Assembly: GCA_003215055.1 (NCBI GenBank)
Contig: QCKW01000006.1
Coordinates: 1-45,839, forward strand
Source: Pelagibacteraceae bacterium AG-410-N23
GTDB taxonomy: Bacteria; Pseudomonadota; Alphaproteobacteria; Pelagibacterales; Pelagibacteraceae
Length of the DNA stretch: 45,839 nt
Direction of reading: 5' to 3'
Below, one piece after another: positions 9,456 to 17,896 of the stretch; position 1 is the first letter of the stretch, and each line of letters opens with the position of its first letter. The translations under genes and the position numbers were made by a program. The notes beneath the pieces were generated by a model. The model was not told the DNA's origin. It saw only the letters and a program-made list of their open reading frames with translations, and did no database searches.

Positions 9456-12400
9456 TATAATTTTGTTGGCATTGGTTTATTAATATCTATTTTATATTTT
9501 TTGATTGCATCTTTAGCGTGTTTAGATGCTATAAGCTGTTCTTTTGCTAATACACTTAATCCATAAGTAACAATATGCTCCTTATCAACTTCAAAAAAAT
9601 TTCTTAAATTTTTTCTAGTATCACTCCGTCCAAAGCCATCTGTTCCTAGTGAATAAAAACTTTTATTAATATAAGGTCTAATTTGATCTGAATTCATTCT
9701 CATATAATCTGATGCTGCCAAAATAGGTCCTTCTGTTTTACCTAGGCATTTTTCAACATAGGATTTTTTTTGTTCTTTATCTGGATTCAAAAGATTATAT
9801 CTTTCTACTTCTAGACCATCTCTTCTTAACTCATTAAAACTTGTTACGCTCCAAATCTCACTATCTATTTGATATTCTCTTTGTAATATTTCAGCACCTA
9901 CAATCATTTCTCTTAAAATTGTACCAGATCCCAAAAATTGAATTTTTGTTTTTTTATATTTATTAAATTCTTTAATCTTATACATTCCCTTTAAAATTCC
10001 TTCTTCACAAGATTTATCTTTGGGTATAGCTGGATGAGGGTAGTTTTCATTCATAGTTGTAATGTAGTAGAAAATATTCTCTTTTTTTTCATGCATCCTT
10101 CTTAGTCCGTCTCTGAAAATAACTGCTAATTCATAATGAAAGGTTGGATCATATGATACACAGTTAGGAATTGTTGACGCCATTAGATGACTATGACCAT
10201 CTTGATGCTGCAGACCTTCTCCTGCTAAAGTTGTTCTTCCAGCTGTAGCTCCAATTAAAAATCCTCTAGACTGACTATCTGCCCCTGCCCATGCAAGGTC
10301 ACCTATTCTTTGAAATCCAAACATTGAGTAAAAAAGATAAATAGGTATCATCTCAATATCGTGGTTGGTATATGAGGTTCCTGCTGCAATCCAAGAGGAC
10401 ATTGCTCCAGCTTCTGTAATTCCTTCCTCTAAAACTTGTCCACTTTTTTCCTCTCTATATGAGCTCAATTGAGCAGAGTCTTCAGGTTCATATTTTTGTC
10501 CTTCATGAGCATATATCCCAACTTTTTGAAAAAAACCTTCCATACCAAATGTTCTAGCTTCATCAGGAATAATAGGGACCAATCGAGGTGCAACATTTTT
10601 ATCTCTCAGGAGATTTGTTAGCATTCTTACAAGTGCCATCGTAGTGGACATTTCTTTTTTACCAGTGGATTCTTTCATGTTATCAAAAATATTTTTAGGA
10701 GGTGCTTTAATAGGTTTTGCATAAGAAGTTCTCTCCGGTATGAAGCCACCAAGCTGAAGTCTTCTTTCCTTTATATATTTGATTTCTGGTGAATTTTGAT
10801 CAGGTTTATAATACTCAATATTTTTGACTTGTTGATCAGTTAAAGGAACATCAAATCTATCTCTGTAATACAGTAAATCATCAACATCTAATTTTTTAGT
10901 TTGGTGTGTAGTATTTACACTTTCTCCACTTTTACCCATACCATAACCTTTGATGGTCTTAGCAATTACAACGGTTGGGCTTCCAATATTTTTAGATGCT
11001 TTATTGTATGCTGCAAAAACCTTATGCGGGTCATGGCCACCTCGATTTAATCTCCAGATATCTTTATCTGAAAGGCTAGAAACTAATTCTTTTGTTTCTA
11101 GATATTTTCCAAAAAATTTTTCTCTAACATAAGCTCCATCTCTTGCTTTCATTGCTTGATATTCACCATCAACTGTTTCATTCATTGTTTTCACTAAATG
11201 ACCTGTTTTGTCATTTGCTAATAATTGATCCCAATAAGAGCCCCATATCACCTTGATGACATTCCATCCTGCGCCCCTAAAAATTCCCTCTAATTCTTGT
11301 ATGATTTTTCCATTTCCTCTTACAGGTCCATCCAATCTCTGAAGATTACAATTTATAACAAAAATAAGATTATCTAATTTTTCCCTCGCAGCTAAACCTA
11401 TTGCTCCAAGAGACTCTGGCTCATCCATTTCTCCATCACCTAAAAATGCCCAGACCTTTCTGCCTTCATCTTTTATTAGACCTCTATTAATTAAATATTT
11501 CATATATCTAGCCTGATAAATAGCTAGCATTGGTCCCAAGCCCATTGAAACAGTTGGAAATTGCCAAAAGTTTGGCATTAACCATGGATGGGGGTATGAA
11601 GACAAACCACCTGGATTGACCTCTTGTCTAAAACTATCTAATTGTTTTTCATTCAGTCTTCCTTCAAGAAATGCTCTCGCATACATGCCAGGCGCACTGT
11701 GTCCTTGAAAATAAACTAAATCTCCTCCAAATTTATTATTTTTAGCTCTCCAAAAATGATTCATCCCCACATCATACAAAGTAGCTGCAGAAGCAAAAGT
11801 TCCTATATGACCTCCAAGTTCAGGAAACTTTTTGTTTGCTCTAACTACCATCGCAGCAGCATTCCATCTTATTAGAGATCTAATTCTTCTCTCTATATTT
11901 TGATCACCACTTGATTTTTTTTCTTCACTTACAGGGATCGTATTAATATAAGGAGTGTTTTGTGTATATGGAATATTAGCTCCTTCCATATATGCTTTAT
12001 TAATTAATTCCTTAATTAAATAATGAGCTCTCTGATTTCCATCCTTTTCTATAACATCTGAAAGAGATTCTAGCCACTCACTTGTCTCTAATGGATCAAT
12101 ATCCCCTTCTTTTATGATCTGTATCATTTCAGGTTTTTCTTTTTCAGTTTTTTGAATTGGTTTTTTTTGTTCTTGAGTTTTTTTTAAGGAGCTTTCCGCT
12201 TCTTGAATTAAATTCTCAGTGTTTTTTGGAACATCTTGAGGAGAGGAAAGTTTTTGATCAACACCTATTATATTTAAAATTAAATCACCCTTTGAAACTT
12301 TATCACCAACTTTTACATTTATAGTTTCAATTTTACCTGAAAAAATTGATGGTATTTCAACACTAGATTTATCACTTTCTATTGTAACAACAGGATCATC

Positions 12401-12493
12401 TTTTATAATTTCTTGACCTTCTTTCACAAGTATTTCGATTACCTCAACATTTTCAAAATCGCCAATGTCAGGAACTAATAATTTTTCTTTCAT
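9455..12493 (-). CDS. aceE: Pyruvate dehydrogenase E1, homodimeric type, with N-terminal lipoyl domain
   Basis: Thiamine-diphosphate enzyme that decarboxylates pyruvate and reductively acetylates lipoamide. At 1,012 residues it is about 125 longer than ordinary AceE (near 890). The extra N-terminus is a complete lipoyl domain (about 1-77; lipoyl-lysine K42 in ESDKSSVEIPS), closely similar to the one in the adjacent AceF, then a Glu/Lys/Gln/Pro-rich linker to about residue 120. The E1 body starts near DIDPLETSEWLESL and contains the ThDP/metal motif GDGEMDEPESLGAI and conserved segments such as YFQGHSAPGMYARAFLEGRL. First gene of aceE-aceF. The alternative, two genes joined by an assembly error, is unlikely because the frame is uninterrupted and the linker has the normal composition of lipoyl linkers. 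Confidence 0.95.
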   Translation of the reverse strand: MKEKLLVPDIGDFENVEVIEILVKEGQEIIKDDPVVTIESDKSSVEIPSIFSGKIETINVKVGDKVSKGDLILNIIGVDQKLSSPQDVPKNTENLIQEAESSLKKTQEQKKPIQKTEKEKPEMIQIIKEGDIDPLETSEWLESLSDVIEKDGNQRAHYLIKELINKAYMEGANIPYTQNTPYINTIPVSEEKKSSGDQNIERRIRSLIRWNAAAMVVRANKKFPELGGHIGTFASAATLYDVGMNHFWRAKNNKFGGDLVYFQGHSAPGMYARAFLEGRLNEKQLDSFRQEVNPGGLSSYPHPWLMPNFWQFPTVSMGLGPMLAIYQARYMKYLINRGLIKDEGRKVWAFLGDGEMDEPESLGAIGLAAREKLDNLIFVINCNLQRLDGPVRGNGKIIQELEGIFRGAGWNVIKVIWGSYWDQLLANDKTGHLVKTMNETVDGEYQAMKARDGAYVREKFFGKYLETKELVSSLSDKDIWRLNRGGHDPHKVFAAYNKASKNIGSPTVVIAKTIKGYGMGKSGESVNTTHQTKKLDVDDLLYYRDRFDVPLTDQQVKNIEYYKPDQNSPEIKYIKERRLQLGGFIPERTSYAKPIKAPPKNIFDNMKESTGKKEMSTTMALVRMLTNLLRDKNVAPRLVPIIPDEARTFGMEGFFQKVGIYAHEGQKYEPEDSAQLSSYREEKSGQVLEEGITEAGAMSSWIAAGTSYTNHDIEMIPIYLFYSMFGFQRIGDLAWAGADSQSRGFLIGATAGRTTLAGEGLQHQDGHSHLMASTIPNCVSYDPTFHYELAVIFRDGLRRMHEKKENIFYYITTMNENYPHPAIPKDKSCEEGILKGMYKIKEFNKYKKTKIQFLGSGTILREMIVGAEILQREYQIDSEIWSVTSFNELRRDGLEVERYNLLNPDKEQKKSYVEKCLGKTEGPILAASDYMRMNSDQIRPYINKSFYSLGTDGFGRSDTRKNLRNFFEVDKEHIVTYGLSVLAKEQLIASKHAKDAIKKYKIDINKPMPTKL

Positions 12494-12588
12494 TTATTCA
12501 AAGTTTTATACACTATTAAAATCTACTTTTGCCAATTCTACCACATTCTGTCCAATTTTTTGACATTCTTTAAGAGTATGCTTCAATT

Positions 12589-12705
12589 ATGATTAAAAAC
12601 TTATTAAATGCACTTATTCAACCAAAAGTTAGCACTTATATAGATGCTAGAACATGGATACAAAAAATTTTACTAGAGGAAAAATACGGTAAGATTAATT
12701 CTTAA
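12589..12705 (+). CDS. Small ORF, 38 residues, unknown function
   Basis: Between aceE and the thiolase gene an ATG at 12589 opens a 38-codon frame beginning MIKNLLNALIQPKVSTY and ending in Asn-Ser before TAA. Its composition is balanced (Trp, Tyr, Pro, Glu, Gly, Arg all present), unlike a random AT-rich frame. It diverges from aceE and its last 4 bases overlap the 3' end of the thiolase gene. A TTGACA hexamer lies at 12560-12565, but no good -10 follows at the right distance. No clear ribosome binding site and no family recognised. Could be a real small gene or chance. Confidence 0.35.
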   Translation: MIKNLLNALIQPKVSTYIDARTWIQKILLEEKYGKINS

Positions 12706-13877
12706 ATAGTCTCTACACATAAAGCTATACCCATTCCTCCACCTATACAGAGAGTTGCACAACCTTTATCTTTTTTTTGTTTTTTCAATTCGTGAACCAA
12801 TGTGACTAATATCCTTGCACCAGAAGCGCCAATAGGATGACCAAGAGCTATGGCACCACCATTCACATTGACTTTATTTTTATCAATTCTTAACTCATTA
12901 ATTACAGCTATACTTTGAGCTGCAAAAGCCTCGTTGATCTCAAATAAATCAATATCATCTAAATTCCAATTTGCTTTTTTTGCAGCTAAACGAACGGCCT
13001 CTATTGGACCAAGACCCATTAAAGAAGGTTGTACACCAACAGTTGCCCAAGATACAATTTTTACTAATGGTTTAATTGATTTTTTTTGTGCTTCATCTAT
13101 AGAAGTTAATAGTAAAGCTGCTGCACCATCATTTATACCTGAAGAGTTTCCTGCAGTGACAGTTCCATCTTCTTGAAAAACACTTTTTAATTTTTCTAGA
13201 TCTGAAATTTTTAAATCTTTTCTTGGATGCTCATCTTTATCAAAAATATTGCCATTTTGATTTATTGCAATTATTTCGTCATCAAATCTATTTTTTATTG
13301 AAGCTTCCTGTGCTTTTTTTTGGGAATATAAAGCAAATTCATCTTGTTCTTTTCTTGAGATATTAAATTTTTTTGCAATATTTTCTGCTGTAACTCCCAT
13401 ATGATAATTATGAAATGCATCAATCAATCCATCATTAATCATGGTATCTAGCAATTTATCCTCTGAAATTCTTTTTTTATCACGATAAAATATTGAATGT
13501 GGAGCAATTGACATATTTTCTTGCCCTCCAGAAATTATTACTTTTGCCTCACCTAATTTTATTGATTGATATCCTGATACTACAGCTCTTAATCCAGAAC
13601 CACACACTTGATTAATTAAATGTGCTGGTTTTGAATTTGGTACACCACCATTTATTGCTGCTTGTCTTGCTGGATTTTGTCCTGCACCAGCTGTTAAAAC
13701 CTGACCCATAATCACTTCATCTATGTCATTTTTATTAAATTTAGATTTTTTTAAAATTTCTTCTATAACTATTGATCCAAGTTGATCAGTTCTCATATCT
13801 TTTAATGAACCTTTGTAAGAACCTATTGGTGTTCTAATTGCACTAACAATAACAACTTCTCTTGATTTATTGCTCAT
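12702..13877 (-). CDS. atoB: Acetyl-CoA C-acetyltransferase (thiolase)
   Basis: 391-residue biosynthetic/degradative thiolase interconverting two acetyl-CoA with acetoacetyl-CoA and CoA. Visible signatures: acyl-accepting Cys92 in INQVCGSGLRAV, the NEAFAAQS loop near 315, HPIGASGAR near 345, and the C-terminal CIGGGMGIAL with the second catalytic Cys. The short acyl-chain type is inferred from close likeness to AtoB/PhaA. No phaB or phaC homologue is nearby, so a polyhydroxybutyrate role is not supported by context; ketogenic or branched-chain catabolism is equally possible. Monocistronic as far as can be seen, with tRNA-Arg divergent upstream. Confidence 0.92.
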   Translation of the reverse strand: MSNKSREVVIVSAIRTPIGSYKGSLKDMRTDQLGSIVIEEILKKSKFNKNDIDEVIMGQVLTAGAGQNPARQAAINGGVPNSKPAHLINQVCGSGLRAVVSGYQSIKLGEAKVIISGGQENMSIAPHSIFYRDKKRISEDKLLDTMINDGLIDAFHNYHMGVTAENIAKKFNISRKEQDEFALYSQKKAQEASIKNRFDDEIIAINQNGNIFDKDEHPRKDLKISDLEKLKSVFQEDGTVTAGNSSGINDGAAALLLTSIDEAQKKSIKPLVKIVSWATVGVQPSLMGLGPIEAVRLAAKKANWNLDDIDLFEINEAFAAQSIAVINELRIDKNKVNVNGGAIALGHPIGASGARILVTLVHELKKQKKDKGCATLCIGGGMGIALCVETI

Positions 13878-13925
13878 AAAATTTCTATTTGTCTTATTAT
13901 TAAAATACCTTAAAAATTAATATAC

Positions 13926-13931
13926 TATAAT
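13926..13931 (+). promoter_or_regulatory. Candidate -10 box for tRNA-Arg
   Basis: A perfect TATAAT ends 15 bases before the tRNA-Arg 5' end, a suitable place for a -10 element. No convincing -35 lies 16-18 bases upstream, and AT richness makes chance matches common, so this is weak. Confidence 0.3.
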
Positions 13932-13946
13932 AAAAAAATTAAAAAT

Positions 13947-14023
13947 GCGCCTGTAGCTCAACTGGATAGAGCGCTTGGCTACGGACCAGGAGGTTCTGGG
14001 TTCGACTCCTAGCAGGCGCACCA
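13947..14023 (+). tRNA. tRNA-Arg (anticodon ACG)
   Basis: A 77-base cloverleaf. The acceptor stem GCGCCTG pairs with CAGGCGC, discriminator A is followed by an encoded CCA, the D arm has GCTC/GAGC, the anticodon stem CTTGG pairs with CCAGG around loop CTACGGA (anticodon at 13981-13983), and the T arm contains GGTTCGACTCC. The A in the wobble position is normally deaminated to inosine by TadA, allowing CGU, CGC and CGA to be read. It stands alone between the thiolase and a thioesterase gene. Confidence 0.97.
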
Positions 14024-14034
14024 TATGGAAAATT

Positions 14035-14133
14035 ATGATAAATTGGCTATTTAAATTATCATTAAAAATGTCAGTAATATACTTTTTTATGATAATATTT
14101 GTAATTCTATTAATTTTAACTTTTATAATTTAA
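14035..14133 (+). CDS. Small hydrophobic peptide, 32 residues
   Basis: An ATG 12 bases after tRNA-Arg opens a 32-codon frame that ends at TAA 14131-14133, only 5 bases before the thioesterase start. After a short Lys-containing N-terminus (MINWLFKLSLK) the rest is almost wholly hydrophobic (Ile, Val, Leu, Phe), enough for one membrane segment. AT-rich DNA yields hydrophobic frames by chance, and no ribosome binding site is evident, so this is tentative. Confidence 0.3.
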   Translation: MINWLFKLSLKMSVIYFFMIIFVILLILTFII

Positions 14134-14138
14134 AAAAT

Positions 14139-14564
14139 ATGACTACAAAATTTGAACAAATTAGTTTGAAAGCTGGTTTTATGAAACATAATGGAGGTGT
14201 TTTATTTAGAAATGTTTCTGAAACTGATTATGAATTCAAATCTATTATTAATAAAAATCACTTAAATGCTGCAGGAATTACCCATGGTGGGTATTTGTCA
14301 TCTTTAATAGATGCTGGTGCCGGGACTGCCGCACATCGAGCGGCGCATAATGCACCGTGTGTGACAATTTCACTAGAATTAAAATTTATAGGATCGTCAA
14401 AAGAAGGAGATGAGATTTTGGGGCGTGTCAAAATTTTAAAAAAAACCAAAACCCTAGTTTTTTTATTTTGTGAATTAAAATGTAATAATAAAATTATAAC
14501 ATCTGCCACCGGTATTTGGAAAATTTTAAAAATAAAACCATCAGATTTAGGTCCTGGTGGCTAA
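14139..14564 (+). CDS. PaaI-family acyl-CoA thioesterase (hotdog fold)
   Basis: 141 residues with the hotdog thioesterase pattern: NHLNAAGITHGGYLSSLID (about 39-57), where Asn, the HGG turn and the Asp are the conserved active-site elements of the PaaI/YbgC-like group, followed by beta-strand segments such as CVTISLELKFIGSSKEGD. Members hydrolyse acyl-CoAs, often aromatic or medium chain, to relieve trapped CoA. Substrate not determinable. It sits between tRNA-Arg and the helicase gene; a 119-base gap follows. Confidence 0.85.
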   Translation: MTTKFEQISLKAGFMKHNGGVLFRNVSETDYEFKSIINKNHLNAAGITHGGYLSSLIDAGAGTAAHRAAHNAPCVTISLELKFIGSSKEGDEILGRVKILKKTKTLVFLFCELKCNNKIITSATGIWKILKIKPSDLGPGG

Positions 14565-14626
14565 AATCTTATTTATAAAATGAGAACTTTTTACCACTCG
14601 ATTCGGTCATGTTTTAGTCTATTTTT

Positions 14627-14668
14627 GTTCTTTAAGACCAACAACATCTGGTAGTCAAAAAAAAGAAC
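14627..14668. promoter_or_regulatory. Imperfect stem-loop in the helicase leader
   Basis: GTTCTTT (14627-14633) pairs with AAAGAAC (14662-14668), and inside it ACCA pairs with TGGT around a loop. The structure ends 15 bases before the helicase ATG. It lacks the GC stem and U-tract of a terminator. It could be a leader structure of the helicase transcript, or chance in AT-rich DNA. The rest of the 14565-14683 gap holds only a 12-codon frame with no merit. Confidence 0.25.
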
Positions 14669-14683
14669 ATACCAAAGATAGAA

Positions 14684-17161
14684 ATGAAAAAAAATAAAAT
14701 CACAGCAGTATTGGGACCTACGAATACAGGAAAAACTCACTTGGCTATTGAAACAATGTTGTCTTTTGACAGTGGTATGATGGGTTTTCCTCTAAGATTA
14801 TTAGCACGAGAAGTTTATGACAAAGTTATTAAAAAAGTTGGTTCAGAACAAGCTGCATTAATAACTGGTGAAGAAAAAATAATTCCTACGAATGCGAAAT
14901 ATTTTTTATGCACAGTAGAGTCTATGCCAATTGAAAAGTATTTAGATTTTGTTGCAATAGATGAAATACAAATGTGTGCAGATCATGAGCGTGGTCATAT
15001 ATTTACCGACAGACTATTAAATATGAGAGGAAATAAATTAACCATGTTCATGGGATCAAATACAATTAAAAGTATAATTAATAATTTAGATGATGATATA
15101 GAATTTATTAATAGAAATAGACTATCTAAACTTACTTATTTAGGTCACAAAAAAATTTCAAGGATAGATAGAAAAACAGCAATAATAGCTTTTTCTGCTG
15201 AAGATGTTTATGGAATTGCAGAGCTCATAAGAAGACAAAAAGGAGGTGCCGCAATAGTAATGGGCTCATTAAGTCCAAAAACAAGAAATGCACAAGTTGA
15301 ATTATATCAATCAGGAGATGTTGATTTCCTAGTAGCTACTGATGCAATTGGAATGGGAATTAATATGGATCTTGATTATGTTTTTTTTTCTAGCTTAAAA
15401 AAGTTTGATGGAAAGAAATCACGAAGATTAAGTTTATCCGAGATTGGTCAGATTGCTGGAAGAGCCGGGCGATATTTAAATAATGGTAGTTTTGGTATTA
15501 CTGGTCAATGCAAACAAATAAATGCTGAAGACGTAGATTTATTGGAAAATCATAAATTTGAAGAGATTTCATCAATATATTGGAGAAATTCTAATTTAAA
15601 TTTCAATAATCCAAATATGCTTTTAAAATCTTTGGAAGAAAAACCAAATGAATATTGGTTAAAAAAAATTCATGAATGTGAGGATGAAAAAGCACTAAAA
15701 TTTTTTTTGAGGGAAAAAGATTTACAATCAACTAAATTTAATAATGATAGATTAAGTTTGTTATGGGAATGTTGTCAAATACCAGATTTTGTGAAAAAAA
15801 CTTATGGGAACCACTATGAAGTTATAAGTAACGTTTTTAAGTTTCTTAATAGTGAAAAAGGAAAAATTACTGAAGATTTTATGAGATTTCAGTTGATGAA
15901 GCTAGATAAATTAGATGGAAATGTTGATTCCTTGTCAAATAGAATTGCAAATGTAAGAACATGGTCATATGTTTCTAACAAAAATAATTGGGTACAAAAC
16001 CAAAATTATTGGATAGAAAAGACAAAAATATTAGAGGATAAACTTTCAGATAGGCTTCATGATGAACTTACAAAAACTTTTATTGACAAGAGGGCAAGTG
16101 TTCTTGCAAGAGGTTTAAAGCAAGATATGGATTTTAAAACAAAAATTTTAGACAATAATGATGTTTTGATTGATGATCAATTTATTGGTAAAATAAATGG
16201 TTTAAAGTTGGAGCTAGATTTAAAAAAAGGTGCATTAGAAACTGATATTAAATCTTTAAAAAAAGCAGCAAGACAATCAGTTGGGCCAGAACTAGAAAGA
16301 AGAATTCAAATAATAATTGATACAGGCATAATTGAATTAAAAGAAGATTTTAAACTTTATTGGAATAATTCTGCAATAGGAAAATTAAGTGTGGGCAAAG
16401 ATTATCTAAATCCCAATTTTGATTTAATTGTAGATGACATTTTAGAGCAAAATCAAAAAAAAAAATTGACAATTTTTATAGAAAAATGGCTTAAGAATAA
16501 AATTGAAACAATTTTAGAAAGTTTAGTAAGTTTACAGAATTTAAAAGAAAAAAATTCTTCAATAAAGGCATTAGCATATCAGCTTTATGAAAATAATGGA
16601 GTTTTGAAACGGGATCAGGTTTCTGATTATTTAAAAAATCTTGAACAAAATCAAAGAAAAATTTTAAGAGATTTAGGTGTTAAATTTGGAAGGTACCATG
16701 TTTTTTTACATAAATTAATAAAACCTGAGCCTGTTTTTCTAAGAACATTGCTCTGGAAAAATTATCATCAAAAATATTTTAACTTAAAACCACCTACATT
16801 TGGTTTAAATTTTTTAGATAATAAAAATCTTAACAGAAGCTTTATGCTGCTTTGTGGATTTGAAAAATTTAATAACTACTATGTTAGAATCGATATTCTT
16901 GAAAGATTATTTTTACAAATAATAAAGTCTGAAACTGATAAAAATAAAGAAATAAAAATGGTACCTGAAATGTTAAATCTTTTAGGCTGTAATAAAGAAA
17001 AATTTAAAAAGTTATTGTCAAATATGAATTATAAGATTATTGAAAAAGATAATGATATATTTTTTAGGTACTTTCCTAAAAAAGATAAAAAAAGAAATTC
17101 AATTAAAAAAGAACAAAAAGAAAATCCCTTCAAAATATTAAAAAATTTAAATTTGAATTAA
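14684..17161 (+). CDS. SUV3-like ATP-dependent RNA helicase
   Basis: 825-residue superfamily 2 helicase. Walker A is GPTNTGKTHL (about 11-20) and the DExx box is AIDEIQMCADHERGH (near 91-105), the variant typical of SUV3 and its alphaproteobacterial relatives. Motif VI is visible as QIAGRAGRY near 262. The long C-terminal half, ending with the conserved RYHVFLHKLIKPEP segment, matches the alphaproteobacterial form; the mitochondrial relative SUV3 works in RNA turnover with PNPase. A role here in RNA decay or ribosome biogenesis is inference. It opens a tight run with a TerB-like gene, fdxA and carD (gap to the next gene is 1 base). Confidence 0.88.
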   Translation: MKKNKITAVLGPTNTGKTHLAIETMLSFDSGMMGFPLRLLAREVYDKVIKKVGSEQAALITGEEKIIPTNAKYFLCTVESMPIEKYLDFVAIDEIQMCADHERGHIFTDRLLNMRGNKLTMFMGSNTIKSIINNLDDDIEFINRNRLSKLTYLGHKKISRIDRKTAIIAFSAEDVYGIAELIRRQKGGAAIVMGSLSPKTRNAQVELYQSGDVDFLVATDAIGMGINMDLDYVFFSSLKKFDGKKSRRLSLSEIGQIAGRAGRYLNNGSFGITGQCKQINAEDVDLLENHKFEEISSIYWRNSNLNFNNPNMLLKSLEEKPNEYWLKKIHECEDEKALKFFLREKDLQSTKFNNDRLSLLWECCQIPDFVKKTYGNHYEVISNVFKFLNSEKGKITEDFMRFQLMKLDKLDGNVDSLSNRIANVRTWSYVSNKNNWVQNQNYWIEKTKILEDKLSDRLHDELTKTFIDKRASVLARGLKQDMDFKTKILDNNDVLIDDQFIGKINGLKLELDLKKGALETDIKSLKKAARQSVGPELERRIQIIIDTGIIELKEDFKLYWNNSAIGKLSVGKDYLNPNFDLIVDDILEQNQKKKLTIFIEKWLKNKIETILESLVSLQNLKEKNSSIKALAYQLYENNGVLKRDQVSDYLKNLEQNQRKILRDLGVKFGRYHVFLHKLIKPEPVFLRTLLWKNYHQKYFNLKPPTFGLNFLDNKNLNRSFMLLCGFEKFNNYYVRIDILERLFLQIIKSETDKNKEIKMVPEMLNLLGCNKEKFKKLLSNMNYKIIEKDNDIFFRYFPKKDKKRNSIKKEQKENPFKILKNLNLN

Positions 17162-17162
17162 A

Positions 17163-17570
17163 ATGTTTTTTCTCGAAAAAAATAAAAATAGTAATGATAA
17201 TTTTATCAAAATTGCAGCTTTGTTAATTCATGCAGCTAAAATAGACCAAGATTACACAAATCTGGAAAAAAAGATAATTGAGCAAACTATTATTGATTTC
17301 GGTGCAAAAGAAGACGACCTAGAATTTATTATGAAAGAAGCAAAAAAAATTGAAGAAAATTCAAATCAAATATTAGATTTTACAAAGGAGGTTAAAAGTT
17401 TAGAAAATGAAAAAAAAGTAAGAATTATAGAGACACTATGGAAGATAATTTATTCAAATAAAGAGGCTGATATGTATGAAACAAATCTCATGCGAAGACT
17501 TGGTGGATTGTTGTATATTGACAATAAAACTTTAGGGGATATTAAAGAAAAAATTAAAAATATTTTATAA
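17163..17570 (+). CDS. TerB-like / COG4103-type helical protein
   Basis: 135 residues, wholly alpha-helical in appearance. It follows the pattern of the TerB-like tellurite-resistance-associated family: [21 protein letters not shown], an acidic middle, then [21 protein letters not shown], with acidic clusters placed as for metal binding. No membrane segment or signal peptide. The N-terminal MFFLEKNKN and the start one base after the helicase stop suggest coupling. In many alphaproteobacteria the slot between this helicase and fdxA holds an S4-domain RNA-binding protein; no S4 motif is visible here. Molecular function unknown. Confidence 0.7.
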   Translation: MFFLEKNKNSNDNFIKIAALLIHAAKIDQDYTNLEKKIIEQTIIDFGAKEDDLEFIMKEAKKIEENSNQILDFTKEVKSLENEKKVRIIETLWKIIYSNKEADMYETNLMRRLGGLLYIDNKTLGDIKEKIKNIL

Positions 17571-17896
17571 TGACTTATCTAGTTAATGAAAATTGTATTA
17601 AATGCAAGCTAATGGATTGCGTCGAGGTGTGTCCAGTAGATTGCTTTTATGAGGGTAAAAATATGCTTGTAATTAAACCTGATGAGTGTATAGATTGTGG
17701 CGTTTGTGAGCCTGAGTGTCCTGTAGACGCTATAGTTGCTGATACCGAACCTGGCAACGAAAAGTGGTTAGAATTGAATAAAAATTATTCAGAGATCTGG
17801 CCAAACATTAACCAAAAAAAAGATCCACCAGCGGATCATGAAAAATTTAAAGATGAAAAAAATAAATTTGAAAAGTATTTTAAAGAAAACATTTAA
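17570..17896 (+). CDS. fdxA: Seven-iron ferredoxin (3Fe-4S and 4Fe-4S)
   Basis: 108 residues of the FdxA type. The N-terminal [19 protein letters not shown] and [12 protein letters not shown] (about 40-51) supply the cysteines of one 3Fe-4S and one 4Fe-4S cluster, as in Azotobacter ferredoxin I. The acidic C-terminal extension ([17 protein letters not shown]) is also typical. Small soluble electron carrier; its partner is unknown. The start overlaps the preceding stop (TAATG). The last 59 bases also lie within the carD frame if carD starts at 17838. Confidence 0.93.
   Translation: MTYLVNENCIKCKLMDCVEVCPVDCFYEGKNMLVIKPDECIDCGVCEPECPVDAIVADTEPGNEKWLELNKNYSEIWPNINQKKDPPADHEKFKDEKNKFEKYFKENI

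Noticed and set aside
12702..13877. Thiolase as part of a polyhydroxybutyrate operon
   Set aside because: No phaB, phaC or phasin gene is present around it.
14565..14626. Short frame (12 codons) after the thioesterase gene
   Set aside because: Too short, with no ribosome binding site or motif.
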